Below are positions 50,268-59,742 of a stretch of 60,499 bases of DNA, piece after piece. A program made the translations under genes and the position numbers. The notes beneath the pieces were generated by a model that was given only the letters and a program-made list of their open reading frames with translations, did not search any database and was not told the DNA's origin. This DNA comes from Candidatus Acetothermia bacterium (GTDB taxonomy: Bacteria; Bipolaricaulota; Bipolaricaulia; RBG-16-55-9; DRXL01): contig JAJHSH010000052.1 of the NCBI GenBank assembly GCA_022683945.1, positions 1 to 60,499 of the forward strand. Reading direction: 5' to 3'. Within the stretch, counting starts at the first letter, position 1; each line of letters begins with the position of its first letter.

Positions 50268-51422
50268 ATGGACTTTGAACTCTCCGAAGAGCACAAGCTC
50301 ATCCGCAAGACCGCCCGCCAATTCGCCGAGGAGGTCATCCGACCGGCTGCCGCCCACCACGACGAGACGTGCACCTATCCCTATGAGATCATCGAAGAAG
50401 CTAAGAAACTCGATCTGATCGCTCCGTCTCTCCCTGAAAAATACGGCGGCGCGGGGCTGGACTTTCTCGCCGCGGCCATTGTTATAGAAGAACTGATGCG
50501 CGGCGATCCGGGGATCGCCTTGGCGATTACGGCCAGAATCTTCGGCAGCGACATGATCTTGGAGTTTGGCACCGAAGAGCAGCGACAGAAATATTTAGTA
50601 CCTGTGGCCAAGGGCGACTGGGTCTGTGGCGCGGCTATTACTGAACCCGAGGCCGGCAGCGACGTCGCCGCGCTGAAGACTCGCGCAGAGAAGAAGGGCA
50701 ATAAATATATATTAAACGGGACGAAGATGTTCATCACCAACGGTTCCATTGCGAATTATCTCATGGTCTTCGCCCGCACGAACACCAATCCTCCGGAGCG
50801 CCACGGGGGGATCACCGCATTCATAGTAGAACACGACCGCCCCGGCTACAAGGCCGAGCCGATCCACAACAAGCTGGGTATCCGTGCTTCCGATCTAGCT
50901 GAGATCATCTTAGAAAACGTCGAAGTTCCCGAAGAGAACATCGTCGGCCAAGTCGATATGGCTTTTTATCACTTGATGACGTTCTTCTCGCGCGGACGGA
51001 CGGCCGTAGCCGCTCAGGGTGTGGGCATCGCTCAAGGGGCCTTCGACGAGGCGCTCAAGTATTCGCAAGAACGCGTGCAGTTTGGTCGCCCGTTGTCCGA
51101 TTTTCAAGCGACTCAATTTAAGCTGGCCGAGATGGCCACAGCAATAGAAACGGCTCGCTTATTAACCTATCAGGCTGCGTGGGAGATCAGCAAGGGGGGC
51201 AACCCGGCGAAGATCGCCTCGATGGCCAAGTGGTACTCTGGGAAGGTCGCGCGCGAAGTCGCCAATGAAGCCCTACAGATTCACGGCGGCTACGGCTTCA
51301 TTAAAGAATACGCCGTCGAGAGGTTCTATCGCGATGCAAAAATTATAGAACTCTACGAAGGGACGAGCGAGATCCAAAAATTAATTATCGCGCGCGCTCT
51401 CTTGGGGAAGATCCCAGGGTAG
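50268..51422 (+). CDS. Acyl-CoA dehydrogenase
   Basis: The 384-residue flavoenzyme has the family motifs MDFELSEEHKLIRKTARQFA, CGAAITEPEAGSDVAALKTRAE (FAD/substrate loop), ERVQFGRPLSDFQATQFKLAEM and the C-terminal QIHGGYGFIKEYAVERFYRDAKIIELYEGTSEIQ (residues 339-372), with the catalytic Glu in LYEGTSEIQ. ATG 50268 has GGAGG 6 nt upstream. It oxidises an acyl-CoA to the enoyl-CoA using FAD. Confidence 0.95.
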   Translation: MDFELSEEHKLIRKTARQFAEEVIRPAAAHHDETCTYPYEIIEEAKKLDLIAPSLPEKYGGAGLDFLAAAIVIEELMRGDPGIALAITARIFGSDMILEFGTEEQRQKYLVPVAKGDWVCGAAITEPEAGSDVAALKTRAEKKGNKYILNGTKMFITNGSIANYLMVFARTNTNPPERHGGITAFIVEHDRPGYKAEPIHNKLGIRASDLAEIILENVEVPEENIVGQVDMAFYHLMTFFSRGRTAVAAQGVGIAQGAFDEALKYSQERVQFGRPLSDFQATQFKLAEMATAIETARLLTYQAAWEISKGGNPAKIASMAKWYSGKVAREVANEALQIHGGYGFIKEYAVERFYRDAKIIELYEGTSEIQKLIIARALLGKIPG

Positions 51423-51445
51423 GGCTACAGGGGCACGCCATGCCC

Positions 51446-52009
51446 CTAAATCAGTTCTTCTAACGCCCTTCTCCGATGGCTGATTCTGTTTTTGATCGCG
51501 GCTCCCAGTTCCGCCAGCGTCTGGTCATAACCATCAGGGATGAAGACGGGATCATAGCCGAAGCCCGCGCTGCCCTTGGGCTCAAGAGCGATCTGTCCCT
51601 CTAAGATCCCTTCCCCGACAGATTCTCTCCCGTCGGGGAAGCAGAGCACGGCGACGCAGCGAAAGCGCGCGCGTCGGTTGGTGACGCCCGTGAGCAGTTC
51701 TAAGAGCTTGGCGATGTTCGCTCGCTCGTCTTTAGCTTCTCCGGCGAAGCGCGCCGAGCGCACTCCCGGTGCTCCCCCTAGGGCTGCCACTTCTAAGCCC
51801 GAATCTTCAGCCAGCACTGCTACTCTTGTCTCTTGGCTGATCGCTCGCGCTTTCTTGCGCGCGTTTTCTTCAAACGTTGCGCCGTCTTCTGAAACTTCTG
51901 TGAAGGGTTGCTCGCGAAACGTGAGAAGCTCTAAATCTGAAAACTCAGTGAGAATAGCTTTGATTTCGGTGATCTTGCGCCAATTTTTTGTGCCCAGCAA
52001 GAGACGCAT
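51446..52009 (-). CDS. rdgB: XTP/dITP diphosphatase (RdgB/HAM1)
   Basis: This house-cleaning enzyme hydrolyses non-canonical purine triphosphates. The 187-residue product starts LLLGTKNWRKITEIKAIL and has SEDGATFEENARKKARAIS, VLAEDSGLEVAALGGAPGVRSARFAG and GSAGFGYDPVFIPDGYDQTLAEL. ATG 52009 is chosen; its ribosome site GAGGGTG is supplied by the palindromic repeat at 52018-52052. Confidence 0.95.
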   Translation of the reverse strand: MRLLLGTKNWRKITEIKAILTEFSDLELLTFREQPFTEVSEDGATFEENARKKARAISQETRVAVLAEDSGLEVAALGGAPGVRSARFAGEAKDERANIAKLLELLTGVTNRRARFRCVAVLCFPDGRESVGEGILEGQIALEPKGSAGFGYDPVFIPDGYDQTLAELGAAIKNRISHRRRALEELI

Positions 52010-52017
52010 CTTTATCA

Positions 52018-52052
52018 CCCTCTCCCTTTTAGGGAGAGGGACGGGGTGAGGG
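52018..52052. repeat. Palindromic repeat, copy 3
   Basis: CCCTCTCCCT (52018-52027) and AGGGAGAGGG (52031-52040) with loop TTT, followed by ACGGGGTGAGGG. On the minus strand one arm contains the rdgB ribosome-binding sequence, so the hairpin could mask it. Confidence 0.75.
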
Positions 52053-52063
52053 TCTGAAGAGGG

Positions 52064-53092
52064 TCAGCGAGTCGCGATCTCCGAGAGCCCGCGGAGCTTG
52101 AGAGTAGTAGCGAAGTGACAGCCGGCGTAGTGCTCGTTCCCCAGATCGCTAAGCTGCGGATCTTTCTCTTTGCAAATCTGTTGGGCGTAGGGGCAGCGCG
52201 GATGAAAGCGACAGCCCGAGGGGGGATTGACCGGGCTGGGCACGTCGCCCTTCAGGATAATCCGCTCGCGCTCATAATCCGGATCGGGAACCGGGACCGC
52301 CGAGAGCAGCGCTTCTGTATAGGGGTGCTTGGGATTTCTAAAGAGCTCTTCAGTCTCGGCCATCTCCACGATCTGCCCCAGATACATCACGGCGACGCGG
52401 TTGCTGATATGTCGCACGACCGAGAGATCGTGCGCAATAAAGAGATACGTCAACCCGAACTCTTTTTGTAAGTCTTCCAAGAGATTGACGACTTGAGCTT
52501 GGATCGAGACGTCCAGGGCCGAGACGGGCTCGTCGCAGATGATCAGTTTGGGTTCGAGGGCGAGGGCGCGCGCGATGCCGATTCTCTGGCGCTGACCCCC
52601 GCTGAACTCATGGGGATAACGTTTAATATATTGGGGATTGAGGCCGACGGCTTCTAAGAGATCACGGACGCGGATTTCGCGCTCTCTCGCCGTGCCCACT
52701 CTGTGTACGAGCAACGGCTCGGCAATGATGTCGCCGATGGTCATTCTGGGGTTGAGCGAACTGTACGGGTCTTGGAAGATGATCTGCATCTGGCGGCGCA
52801 GCGGCTTCATCTTGCGGTTGGGCATCTTGGCGATGTCTATGGGCTTGCCGTTCTGATAGAAGAGGATCTCGCCGGCGGTCGGATCGAGCAGGCGCAGCAC
52901 CGTGCGTCCCGCTGTTGTCTTGCCACAGCCCGATTCCCCAACCAGACCGAGCGTCTCGCCCTCACGGATGAAGAAGCTCACGCCATCTACGGCTCTGACT
53001 TGAGCGACGACGCGGCGAAGGACGCCGCGCCGCACCGGAAAATATTTCTTAAGATTCTTTACTTCTAGCAATAGATTCTCATTGCTGGTCAT
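52064..53092 (-). CDS. oppF: Oligopeptide/dipeptide ABC transporter ATPase, OppF type
   Basis: The 342-residue ATPase has Walker [37 protein letters not shown], signature [16 protein letters not shown], Walker [16 protein letters not shown], and the OppF C-terminal region [23 protein letters not shown], with a Cys cluster near [18 protein letters not shown]. It pairs with the OppD-type ATPase directly upstream. No permeases adjoin. Confidence 0.93.
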   Translation of the reverse strand: MTSNENLLLEVKNLKKYFPVRRGVLRRVVAQVRAVDGVSFFIREGETLGLVGESGCGKTTAGRTVLRLLDPTAGEILFYQNGKPIDIAKMPNRKMKPLRRQMQIIFQDPYSSLNPRMTIGDIIAEPLLVHRVGTAREREIRVRDLLEAVGLNPQYIKRYPHEFSGGQRQRIGIARALALEPKLIICDEPVSALDVSIQAQVVNLLEDLQKEFGLTYLFIAHDLSVVRHISNRVAVMYLGQIVEMAETEELFRNPKHPYTEALLSAVPVPDPDYERERIILKGDVPSPVNPPSGCRFHPRCPYAQQICKEKDPQLSDLGNEHYAGCHFATTLKLRGLSEIATR

Positions 53093-53109
53093 AAGCTCTC
53101 TCTTTGTCC

Positions 53110-54108
53110 TCAGAAGCGCGCCCAGCAGGCGACTTTATGGCCGGGCTTGACTTCTTTGAGTTCGGGCATCTGGCCGCGACAGATCTCGGTGGCTTCGGGG
53201 CAGCGGGGCTCAAACGGGCAGCCCTTGGGCAGATTGTACGGATCGGGGATCATACCCTTAATGGGCTTGAGGCGCTCTTTCTTGCGAGTGAGCGCCGGGA
53301 TAGATTCCATCAGACCCTGCGTATAGGGATGGAGCGGATCGTGAAAGATCTTTCTCACCGGGGCTTCTTCTACCACCTTGCCCATGTACATAATCACGAC
53401 ATCGTTGGCCATCTCGGCGACGACGCCCAGATTGTGAGTGATAAGCATCAGCGCCATATGAAAGTCTTCTTGAAGCTTGCGCATCAAGTCCAGAATTTGC
53501 GCTTGGATCGTCACATCGAGCGCGGTGGTCGGCTCATCGGCGATGAGCATCTGGGGATTGCAGCTGAGGGCCATCGCGATCATAGCGCGCTGGCGCATCC
53601 CCCCGGAGAGCTGATGGGGGTACTCATCTACCCGTTGCTCCGGCAGGGGAATCCCCACAGCTTTGAGCATTTCAATAGCGCGATGGTGCGCCTCGCGCTT
53701 GCCCACTTTTTGATGGAGCATGATCGCTTCCATGATCTGGTTGCCGATTGTATAGACGGGATTGAGACTGGTCATCGGCTCTTGGAAGATCATGGCGATC
53801 TCGTTGCCCCGGATGTCGCGGTATTCTTTGCCCTTGGGGTTGAGCTTGGAAAGCTCGATCTCTTTTCCATTGCGGTGATAGATCACCGAGCCGTCAATAA
53901 CCTTGCCCGGCGGCATGGGGATGAGCCCCATCACCGAGAGGGCGGTGACCGATTTGCCGCAGCCGGATTCGCCGACGACTCCTAGGGTCTTTTGACGATC
54001 AATAGAGAAACTGACACCGTCCACGGCCTTCACGACGCCGTCTTCGGTGTAAAAGTACGTCTTGAGGTCTCGCAGTTCTATAAGCTTTTTGCCGTTGGCG
54101 CTGGCCAT
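53110..54108 (-). CDS. oppD: Oligopeptide/dipeptide ABC transporter ATPase, OppD type
   Basis: The 332-residue ATPase has Walker [37 protein letters not shown], signature [16 protein letters not shown], Walker [14 protein letters not shown] and the Opp C-terminal [19 protein letters not shown]. It lies 6 bp downstream of secG on the minus strand. The large family 5 binding protein at 57138 could serve the same importer. Confidence 0.93.
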   Translation of the reverse strand: MASANGKKLIELRDLKTYFYTEDGVVKAVDGVSFSIDRQKTLGVVGESGCGKSVTALSVMGLIPMPPGKVIDGSVIYHRNGKEIELSKLNPKGKEYRDIRGNEIAMIFQEPMTSLNPVYTIGNQIMEAIMLHQKVGKREAHHRAIEMLKAVGIPLPEQRVDEYPHQLSGGMRQRAMIAMALSCNPQMLIADEPTTALDVTIQAQILDLMRKLQEDFHMALMLITHNLGVVAEMANDVVIMYMGKVVEEAPVRKIFHDPLHPYTQGLMESIPALTRKKERLKPIKGMIPDPYNLPKGCPFEPRCPEATEICRGQMPELKEVKPGHKVACWARF

Positions 54109-54114
54109 AGTTTT

Positions 54115-54369
54115 TTATACGCGAGAGACAATATAGGCAAGCAGAAAAGCTAGAGCCATATAGAGAGCGGCGAACCAAGTGGTGGCGGTGCGCTTGGGGT
54201 CGGCCTCTTCTTCGCGCCCAAAGACCGTCGAAGTCGCTCCGGCGCCAAAAGCCCCCCCCAGTCCGGAGTGACGGCTCATCTGAATGAGCACCAGCCCGAT
54301 GAGCCCCAGACAGATCAGCACAAAGATAATTTGCAACACAGGCGCTATGGCCTTAAGAAATTCTATCAT
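54115..54369 (-). CDS. secG: Protein translocase subunit SecG
   Basis: The 84-residue protein has two membrane helices (LQIIFVLICLGLIGLVLIQM and WFAALYMALAFLLAYIV) separated by the conserved loop SRHSGLGGAFGAGATSTVFG. This is classic SecG of the SecYEG translocon. It heads a run secG-oppD-oppF. Confidence 0.94.
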   Translation of the reverse strand: MIEFLKAIAPVLQIIFVLICLGLIGLVLIQMSRHSGLGGAFGAGATSTVFGREEEADPKRTATTWFAALYMALAFLLAYIVSRV

Positions 54370-54425
54370 ATCGACCTCACTCTAACATAATAATAGCGTT
54401 ATTGTAACAGTACGAAAGAGATTCT

Positions 54426-55097
54426 TCAACCGGCGCTCACCTGCAAGAGAAAACTCTGCACCCAGTCCACGATGGGCATGATGCCCCATTCGATCATATT
54501 AAAAAAATAGAGCAGCGCGAAGATCACCACAAACCCGAAGGGTTCTAAAGTGTGCAAGAGATACTTGCCTCTGGGGGGCAAGAGATAGAGCAGGACGCGC
54601 GAGCCGTCCAGCGGCGGGATCGGCAGGAGATTGAAGACCGCTAAAACTACATTAATCGTGATGAAGAAGAAAAGAAACGTTGCAGAAAACTTGAGAACCG
54701 TTTGGAGAAAGACCGGATGGGGATCTGTGTTTATTAGACTGTACCAAAGGCCGACGCCCAGGGCCGCGAAGAGCAGGTTCATCGCGGGGCCGGCCAGAGC
54801 GACGATCATCATTCCGCGATAGGGATGGCGGAAATAGACGGGATTGACGGGCACGGGCTTGGCATAGCCCAAGATAGGCACGGGAGTTTTGGTCAAGAAA
54901 CCCACGAGGGCCAGCGCCAAGGGCAGGAGCACCGTACCGAGGGGATCAATATGAGCCAGCGGGTTGAGCGTCAGTCGGCCCGCGTCTCGCGCGGTGGGAT
55001 CGCCCAGCCAATAGGCGACTTTTCCATGCGCGTATTCGTGAAAGACCACAGCGAGCAGAAACGCGCTGAGCGCAATAATAATCAGTTCTATGTTCAC
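54426..55097 (-). CDS. Site-2 protease family (M50) intramembrane metalloprotease
   Basis: The 223-residue membrane protein has the zinc motif VVFHEYAHGKVAYWLGD (HExxH) in the first helix region and the second motif LLPIPPLDGSRVL (NPDG-like, with PLDG) near residue 160. Short M50 members of this kind cleave membrane-bound regulators; the substrate is unknown. ATG overlaps the end of the NFACT gene. Confidence 0.92.
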   Translation of the reverse strand: MNIELIIIALSAFLLAVVFHEYAHGKVAYWLGDPTARDAGRLTLNPLAHIDPLGTVLLPLALALVGFLTKTPVPILGYAKPVPVNPVYFRHPYRGMMIVALAGPAMNLLFAALGVGLWYSLINTDPHPVFLQTVLKFSATFLFFFITINVVLAVFNLLPIPPLDGSRVLLYLLPPRGKYLLHTLEPFGFVVIFALLYFFNMIEWGIMPIVDWVQSFLLQVSAG

Positions 55098-56776
55098 TCA
55101 AGCTCTCCTTTCGGGGTAACGAGCAGCGTTCCCTCTTCTTGCGTCATGAGCACTGCGCCCGGCCTGGCCCTCTTGGGTTTGCGCAGGTACTTCGCTCTAG
55201 TGTAGCTGACGGGGACTCTCTTTGCATCCCGGCCTTGAGAATAATAAGCGGCGAGTTGAGCAGCTTGCTCCAAGACGTCAGATGGGATCTCGCGCTGCTG
55301 CGGGTTCTTGATGATTACATGAGCGCCGGCGCGCTCGCGCGCGTGGAGCCAGTAGTCTTCGCGCGACGCTTGACGCACGAGCTCGTCGTTCTCGCGGCTG
55401 GAGCGTCCCACCAAGACGCGATAGCCTCTAATCAGAAAGACGCGCGGCCCGGCGGCTTGCTTGGTTTTTGTGTCTTCGCTGCCCAGGGTAGCTGGTCGGT
55501 ATCGGTATCCGAGGGCTTGCAGTCTCTCACGAACGGCTGAAATATCTACAGCGCCTTCCAGAGAATGAGCGATATTCCCCAGATCTTGGAGTTCTTTCTG
55601 AAAGAGAGCGCGGCGTTCGCAGAGTTTCTGCTCGGCGCGCTTGAGTTTCTTATAGCGTGCGAATCGCTTCTGGGCGTTTTCGACGGGGGTGAGGGCCGGA
55701 TCGAGTTTAATATCCTGGGGAGCGTTATTGCTGAAATCTTCTAGTGTAGCTTCTCTCATGCCCTTCTGTAATCTGTCGAGATGAGCAAGAATAAGCTCGC
55801 CCTCGCGTTTGAGCGTTTCATAGTGCTGGGCTTGGCGCAGTTCTGTTTCTACGCGCTCCAGCGCCGTTTGGGTATGGGCGAGCTTTTCGCACAGCCAGCG
55901 TTTGAGCGCTGTCTGTTCGATCTCTTCGGTCTGGGATTGAGCAGCGGCGCGCGCATATTCATCGAGAGCTTCTGAGAGGGTTGGGCGCGACTCGTAGCGC
56001 AAGTGCGCATAGAGCTTGAGCGGAAAGGGGGCAGCGTCCATAGGCTTGTCTTCTTGAGAGAAATAGAGAACGGGCTGGAAGCGTTGCTCGCGCACGGGAG
56101 CAAAGAGCGCTTGAACGGCCTCCCATAGAGACGCTTTCTCTTTATCTCCAATCTGAGCAGTTGAGAGATCTGGGTCAAGCTGGGCGCGCAGTGCGATCTC
56201 TTGGGCCAAGCGCGGGCCGATGCCGTCTATAATTTGAGCCAACGCTCTGATCAGAGTTGTATCTTGGGGCCATCTCGCGCAAAAGTCTTCCAAAATAGCC
56301 GAGAGAGGGTCGAGCTTGTTTTGAGATTGCGGAGGCTGATAGAGATCACCGGGGCGAAAAGAGCGCTGGCCCACCGTAAGCTTGAGCGCTCCCAGAATCT
56401 TTTGATCCGAGAGCAAAATCAGATTAGAGTGTTTTCCTAAGAGTTCGCAGCGCAGCGTGTAGGGTTGGCCGTGGACGATAGAGAAATCTACGATTCTCTC
56501 GAACCCATGCTGTGAGACTTGACTCACAATCCCGTTTTTGATATATTTTCGCAAAACCATGGTCAGTGCTGAAGGCACCGGAGGGTTGCGAAACTTCTCG
56601 GAGGTTAGATGAACTCTAGAGTCCTGTCCCAGCTCGAGCAGCAGCGTGTAATCAGCTCCGGCCCAAAGTTCGAGGGTGAGCGTTGTGGGTCGGGGGTGAT
56701 AAATCTGTTGGATACGCGCACCGCGCAAGCTCTCTTCCAATTCAGCGACGACCGCGCGCAGCGTCAAACCCTCCAT
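55094..56776 (-). CDS. NFACT-family protein (RqcH/FbpA-like)
   Basis: The 560-residue protein has the NFACT-N domain (TLRAVVAELEESLRGARIQQ then QIYHPRPTTLTL), a central coiled coil (about residues 270-420) and the NFACT-R domain with REDYWLHARERAGAHVIIKNP, then YTRAKYLRKPKRARPGAV. Bacterial members bind stalled 50S subunits and add Ala tails in ribosome quality control. ATG 56776 is chosen; TATAAT at 56791-56786 implies an almost leaderless mRNA. Confidence 0.93.
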   Translation of the reverse strand: MEGLTLRAVVAELEESLRGARIQQIYHPRPTTLTLELWAGADYTLLLELGQDSRVHLTSEKFRNPPVPSALTMVLRKYIKNGIVSQVSQHGFERIVDFSIVHGQPYTLRCELLGKHSNLILLSDQKILGALKLTVGQRSFRPGDLYQPPQSQNKLDPLSAILEDFCARWPQDTTLIRALAQIIDGIGPRLAQEIALRAQLDPDLSTAQIGDKEKASLWEAVQALFAPVREQRFQPVLYFSQEDKPMDAAPFPLKLYAHLRYESRPTLSEALDEYARAAAQSQTEEIEQTALKRWLCEKLAHTQTALERVETELRQAQHYETLKREGELILAHLDRLQKGMREATLEDFSNNAPQDIKLDPALTPVENAQKRFARYKKLKRAEQKLCERRALFQKELQDLGNIAHSLEGAVDISAVRERLQALGYRYRPATLGSEDTKTKQAAGPRVFLIRGYRVLVGRSSRENDELVRQASREDYWLHARERAGAHVIIKNPQQREIPSDVLEQAAQLAAYYSQGRDAKRVPVSYTRAKYLRKPKRARPGAVLMTQEEGTLLVTPKGELE

Positions 56777-57137
56777 AACGGTTCGATTATAACCCACCGT
56801 TCCCTAGGGAGGCGAACTCGCTGCATTCTACGCATCAGAACTGTGAAATTGTCCACACGCGGCAGGCAGCGTCAGAATTGCAAATGCTATAGTGTAAAAT
56901 AGAGAGTTTCAAACTTTGTGACCAAAGGAGGGATGTTGGAAGGGGTGAAGGCATATAAAATTCAAGTGTCAGCGATCTAGAATCAGTGGTGGCATTCACG
57001 ACCGGGCTGGCGCCAACGGTCGGGGATGCTGTGTGCGTCGTGTGCGTGTCGTAATATCTCCAAAACGGCCTCGCAGAGGACAGAGGAGATAGATAATAGA
57101 TCAAGATCAAGAAGACAAAAACATTGGGAGGAGGATT
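56777..57137 (+). promoter_or_regulatory. Promoter and long leader of the family 5 binding protein
   Basis: No gene. An extended -10 (TGC-TATAGT at 56887-56892) would give a leader of about 240 nt before ATG 57138. The leader contains GGCGCCAACGGTCGGGG and GT-rich repeats (GTGTGCGTCGTGTGCGTGTCG) near 57030-57052. I recognise no riboswitch family. Confidence 0.4.
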
Positions 57138-59591
57138 ATGAAGATCAATAAAGTGCTAGCGTTGGTGCTAGCCGTTGCCGTGTTGATCCCAGCCGGCGCG
57201 GTGGTTGGCTGGGCGCAAGCCTTGAACCCCAAGGTGATGGAGCGCGACTTCAACGAGGCCTTCGCCGAGTTCAAAGCCGGCGAGGTGCAAGCCGGAGGAT
57301 TTAAGCCCATCACGCTCGATCCCAATCAAGAGGTCGCTTTCAGCGTGCCGCAGGGCACCAAGAGCGTAACGGTTACTGCCGGAGATGGCGATCTCACTTA
57401 TACGCTGACGCGCGTCGTCGGCGTCGGCGCGCGCGCCACGCGCACGCAGATCGCCACCGGAGCGGTGGCCGCCAAGCAGTCGGTGAAAGCAGCCGTCCCG
57501 GCTTTTGATCGCACTAAGCAAGAATCTGTTGAGATCAGCATCAGCGCAGGAAGCAAGAAGACGACGGTGGCTTTGGCGTTTGAAGGAGCCGCCGCCGATG
57601 AGACGGGGCTCCCCCGCACGGCCGTTCAGCTAGAGATCACTAACCAAGGCCCCGGCGCTGTTACCTACGAAGTGAAGGACGCCCTGGGCCGCACCGCCAA
57701 GAACGGCGGCCGTGACGTCAAGGGCTCCGTCCCCGCTGGACAGAAAGTCGTCGTGGACATCGAAGAGAGCCAAGGGCCTAACCGCATTCTCCAGGTGAGC
57801 ACCGGCGGCCAGAGGGTCGACGCCCGCGTTGACATAAAGATCTACTTCCAGCAGATTCCCAGCGCCGACGAAGTGGGCAAGGGCTTCTATGCCACGACGA
57901 TCATCGCCCGTCCGCGCACCCTCAACCCCATCACGGCCACTGACACTGCGAGCTTTGCGATCATTGATCGCTTGCACGATACTCTGCTCGATGGGCCTAC
58001 AGGAGCTGAGACCGGCGCTATCGCTGAGGCTTTTGAGGTGACTCCTGATCGCAAGACCGTGACGTACACACTGCGCCGGGGCATCAAGTTCAACGACGGC
58101 ACGCCCATCACCTCTGAAGATGTGCGCTTTACGTTTGAGAACTTGCTCTACCCCAAGGATGTCGCGACGAGCCTACGCGACATAATGTTCTGCAAGGGCG
58201 GTAAAGACCTCCCGGCGGTGAAGGTCGTTGACGAGCGCAAGGTCAGCTTCACTTGTCCCGAGGCAGCTGCGAATGTACCCTTCCCCAACACCGGCTTCGT
58301 GGAAGTTCTCTCCAAGAGGAACGTCCTCAAGCTCGCGCCCAATGTCGAGAGGAGTCCCAAGGATTTCAACAATGTCTTCGGCGTGGCCACACCGGCCGCC
58401 GATCTAGTAGGAGCCGGGCTCTTCAGGCTGACACGGCTCGACCCGAACGCGGTCGCAGAGTTCGCCGTCAATCCCAACTCGTGGCGCGTGGACGAGAAGG
58501 GCACTCAATTGCCCTATCTGCGCGGCATGCGCATCATTCTCGCGCCGGTTCAGGGGCTGGAGCTGGCCTTGCAGCAGTTCCGCAACGGTCAGACGGATTT
58601 TGCCGGCCCACGCCCGGGCGACATTCCGATCTTACAGTCGGATAAGGCCGCGGGACGTCTGCCGGTCAACGACGATATTGACTCCGGCAGCCCCGTCTTC
58701 GGCACCGAGTTTTGGGTCGTAAGCTGGACGACGAAGAACCCGACGCTGCGAGCGGCCTTCGGCAACAAGCAAGTGCGCCAGGCCTTCTCGCACGCGACCG
58801 ATCGCGCCAGCGTCGTCAAGAACATCCGTCTCGGCCTGGCCACGGAGCTTTATGGGCATGTGAGTATTCCCAGCCCGTATCACATTGAGCGCCCCGGCCA
58901 GAAGGCCGACGTCTTGGCCAAGTGGGAACAAGTGAAGCGGCGCTTCGATCTGGCCAGGGCTGCTAAGGTCCTCGACGATCTGGGGATCCGGGACACCAAC
59001 AACGACGGCATCCGCGACATCCCGGCCAACTTCCGTAACGACTTCGGGGCGCAGACCAACCCCGCCGGGCCGTTTAGGTTCATCTTGGCCACCAACGTGG
59101 GGAACACGCTGCGCGAGGAGCAGATCAAACTGATTGCTTCGGACCTGAAGAAGATCGGCATTGAGGCCGTCCCCACGCCGATAGACTTCGCTGCTCTCGT
59201 AGATCAGTTGACGGTCGGCGACTATGAGGGTATTCTCATCGGATTGACGGGCGGTGCGGGTGCGGCCAGCGGCATCAACGTCTACACCTGCGACGGAAAT
59301 CTGCATTTCTGGAACGTCAACGCTGGTGAAGGCTGCAAGAACGCCACCGAGGACGAGAAGAAGCTCGACGCGCTCTATCGCCAGTTGGCCGACGAGACCG
59401 ATGAAGCGAAGCTGCGCGCGCTCGCCGATGAAGCGCAACTGCTCTTCACGGATCACCTGCCGTACATCTCGATCTCCGTCGGGAACGGCTTGGCGGCCTA
59501 TCGCTTGGACACGATCCGCAACCATCAGCGCTCGCAGTTCGGGACGCTGATGCGGCTCTTCTGCAAAGGCGGACGCTGTCGCGGCGGATAG
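57138..59591 (+). CDS. Family 5 solute-binding protein with extra N-terminal beta domain
   Basis: The 817-residue protein has a signal peptide (about 1-27, ending GWAQA), then about 220 residues of beta-rich sequence unlike usual binding proteins (VAFSVPQGTKSVTVTAGDGD; TYEVKDALGRTAKNG). From about residue 250 a standard SBP family 5 domain follows: PRTLNPITATDTASF, ALRRGIKFNDGTPIT-like TLRRGIKFNDGTPITSEDVR, VRQAFSHATDRASVV and a C-terminal LLFTDHLPYISISVGN. It probably feeds oligopeptides to an Opp-type importer. GGGAGGAGG precedes ATG. Confidence 0.9.
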   Translation: MKINKVLALVLAVAVLIPAGAVVGWAQALNPKVMERDFNEAFAEFKAGEVQAGGFKPITLDPNQEVAFSVPQGTKSVTVTAGDGDLTYTLTRVVGVGARATRTQIATGAVAAKQSVKAAVPAFDRTKQESVEISISAGSKKTTVALAFEGAAADETGLPRTAVQLEITNQGPGAVTYEVKDALGRTAKNGGRDVKGSVPAGQKVVVDIEESQGPNRILQVSTGGQRVDARVDIKIYFQQIPSADEVGKGFYATTIIARPRTLNPITATDTASFAIIDRLHDTLLDGPTGAETGAIAEAFEVTPDRKTVTYTLRRGIKFNDGTPITSEDVRFTFENLLYPKDVATSLRDIMFCKGGKDLPAVKVVDERKVSFTCPEAAANVPFPNTGFVEVLSKRNVLKLAPNVERSPKDFNNVFGVATPAADLVGAGLFRLTRLDPNAVAEFAVNPNSWRVDEKGTQLPYLRGMRIILAPVQGLELALQQFRNGQTDFAGPRPGDIPILQSDKAAGRLPVNDDIDSGSPVFGTEFWVVSWTTKNPTLRAAFGNKQVRQAFSHATDRASVVKNIRLGLATELYGHVSIPSPYHIERPGQKADVLAKWEQVKRRFDLARAAKVLDDLGIRDTNNDGIRDIPANFRNDFGAQTNPAGPFRFILATNVGNTLREEQIKLIASDLKKIGIEAVPTPIDFAALVDQLTVGDYEGILIGLTGGAGAASGINVYTCDGNLHFWNVNAGEGCKNATEDEKKLDALYRQLADETDEAKLRALADEAQLLFTDHLPYISISVGNGLAAYRLDTIRNHQRSQFGTLMRLFCKGGRCRGG

Positions 59592-59617
59592 CTTTAATTA
59601 ACGGACGGAATCGGCAC

Positions 59618-59658
59618 AGCGGGCGCGAGAGAGCCTCTCTCGTGTCCGCTGCTCTTTT
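59618..59658 (+). terminator. Intrinsic terminator after the binding protein gene
   Basis: AGCGGGCGCGAGAGA pairs with TCTCTCGTGTCCGCT (59618-59650, two mismatches), followed by GCTCTTTTAA. It is placed 27 bp after the stop codon. Confidence 0.65.
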
Positions 59659-59742
59659 AACCGAAATCCGCTGTCAGCCCTCTAAGAGACGTCCGTCCTC
59701 CTCTTAGCGGCTCACCTCTGTTAAGCTCTCAGTATTCAGTAT

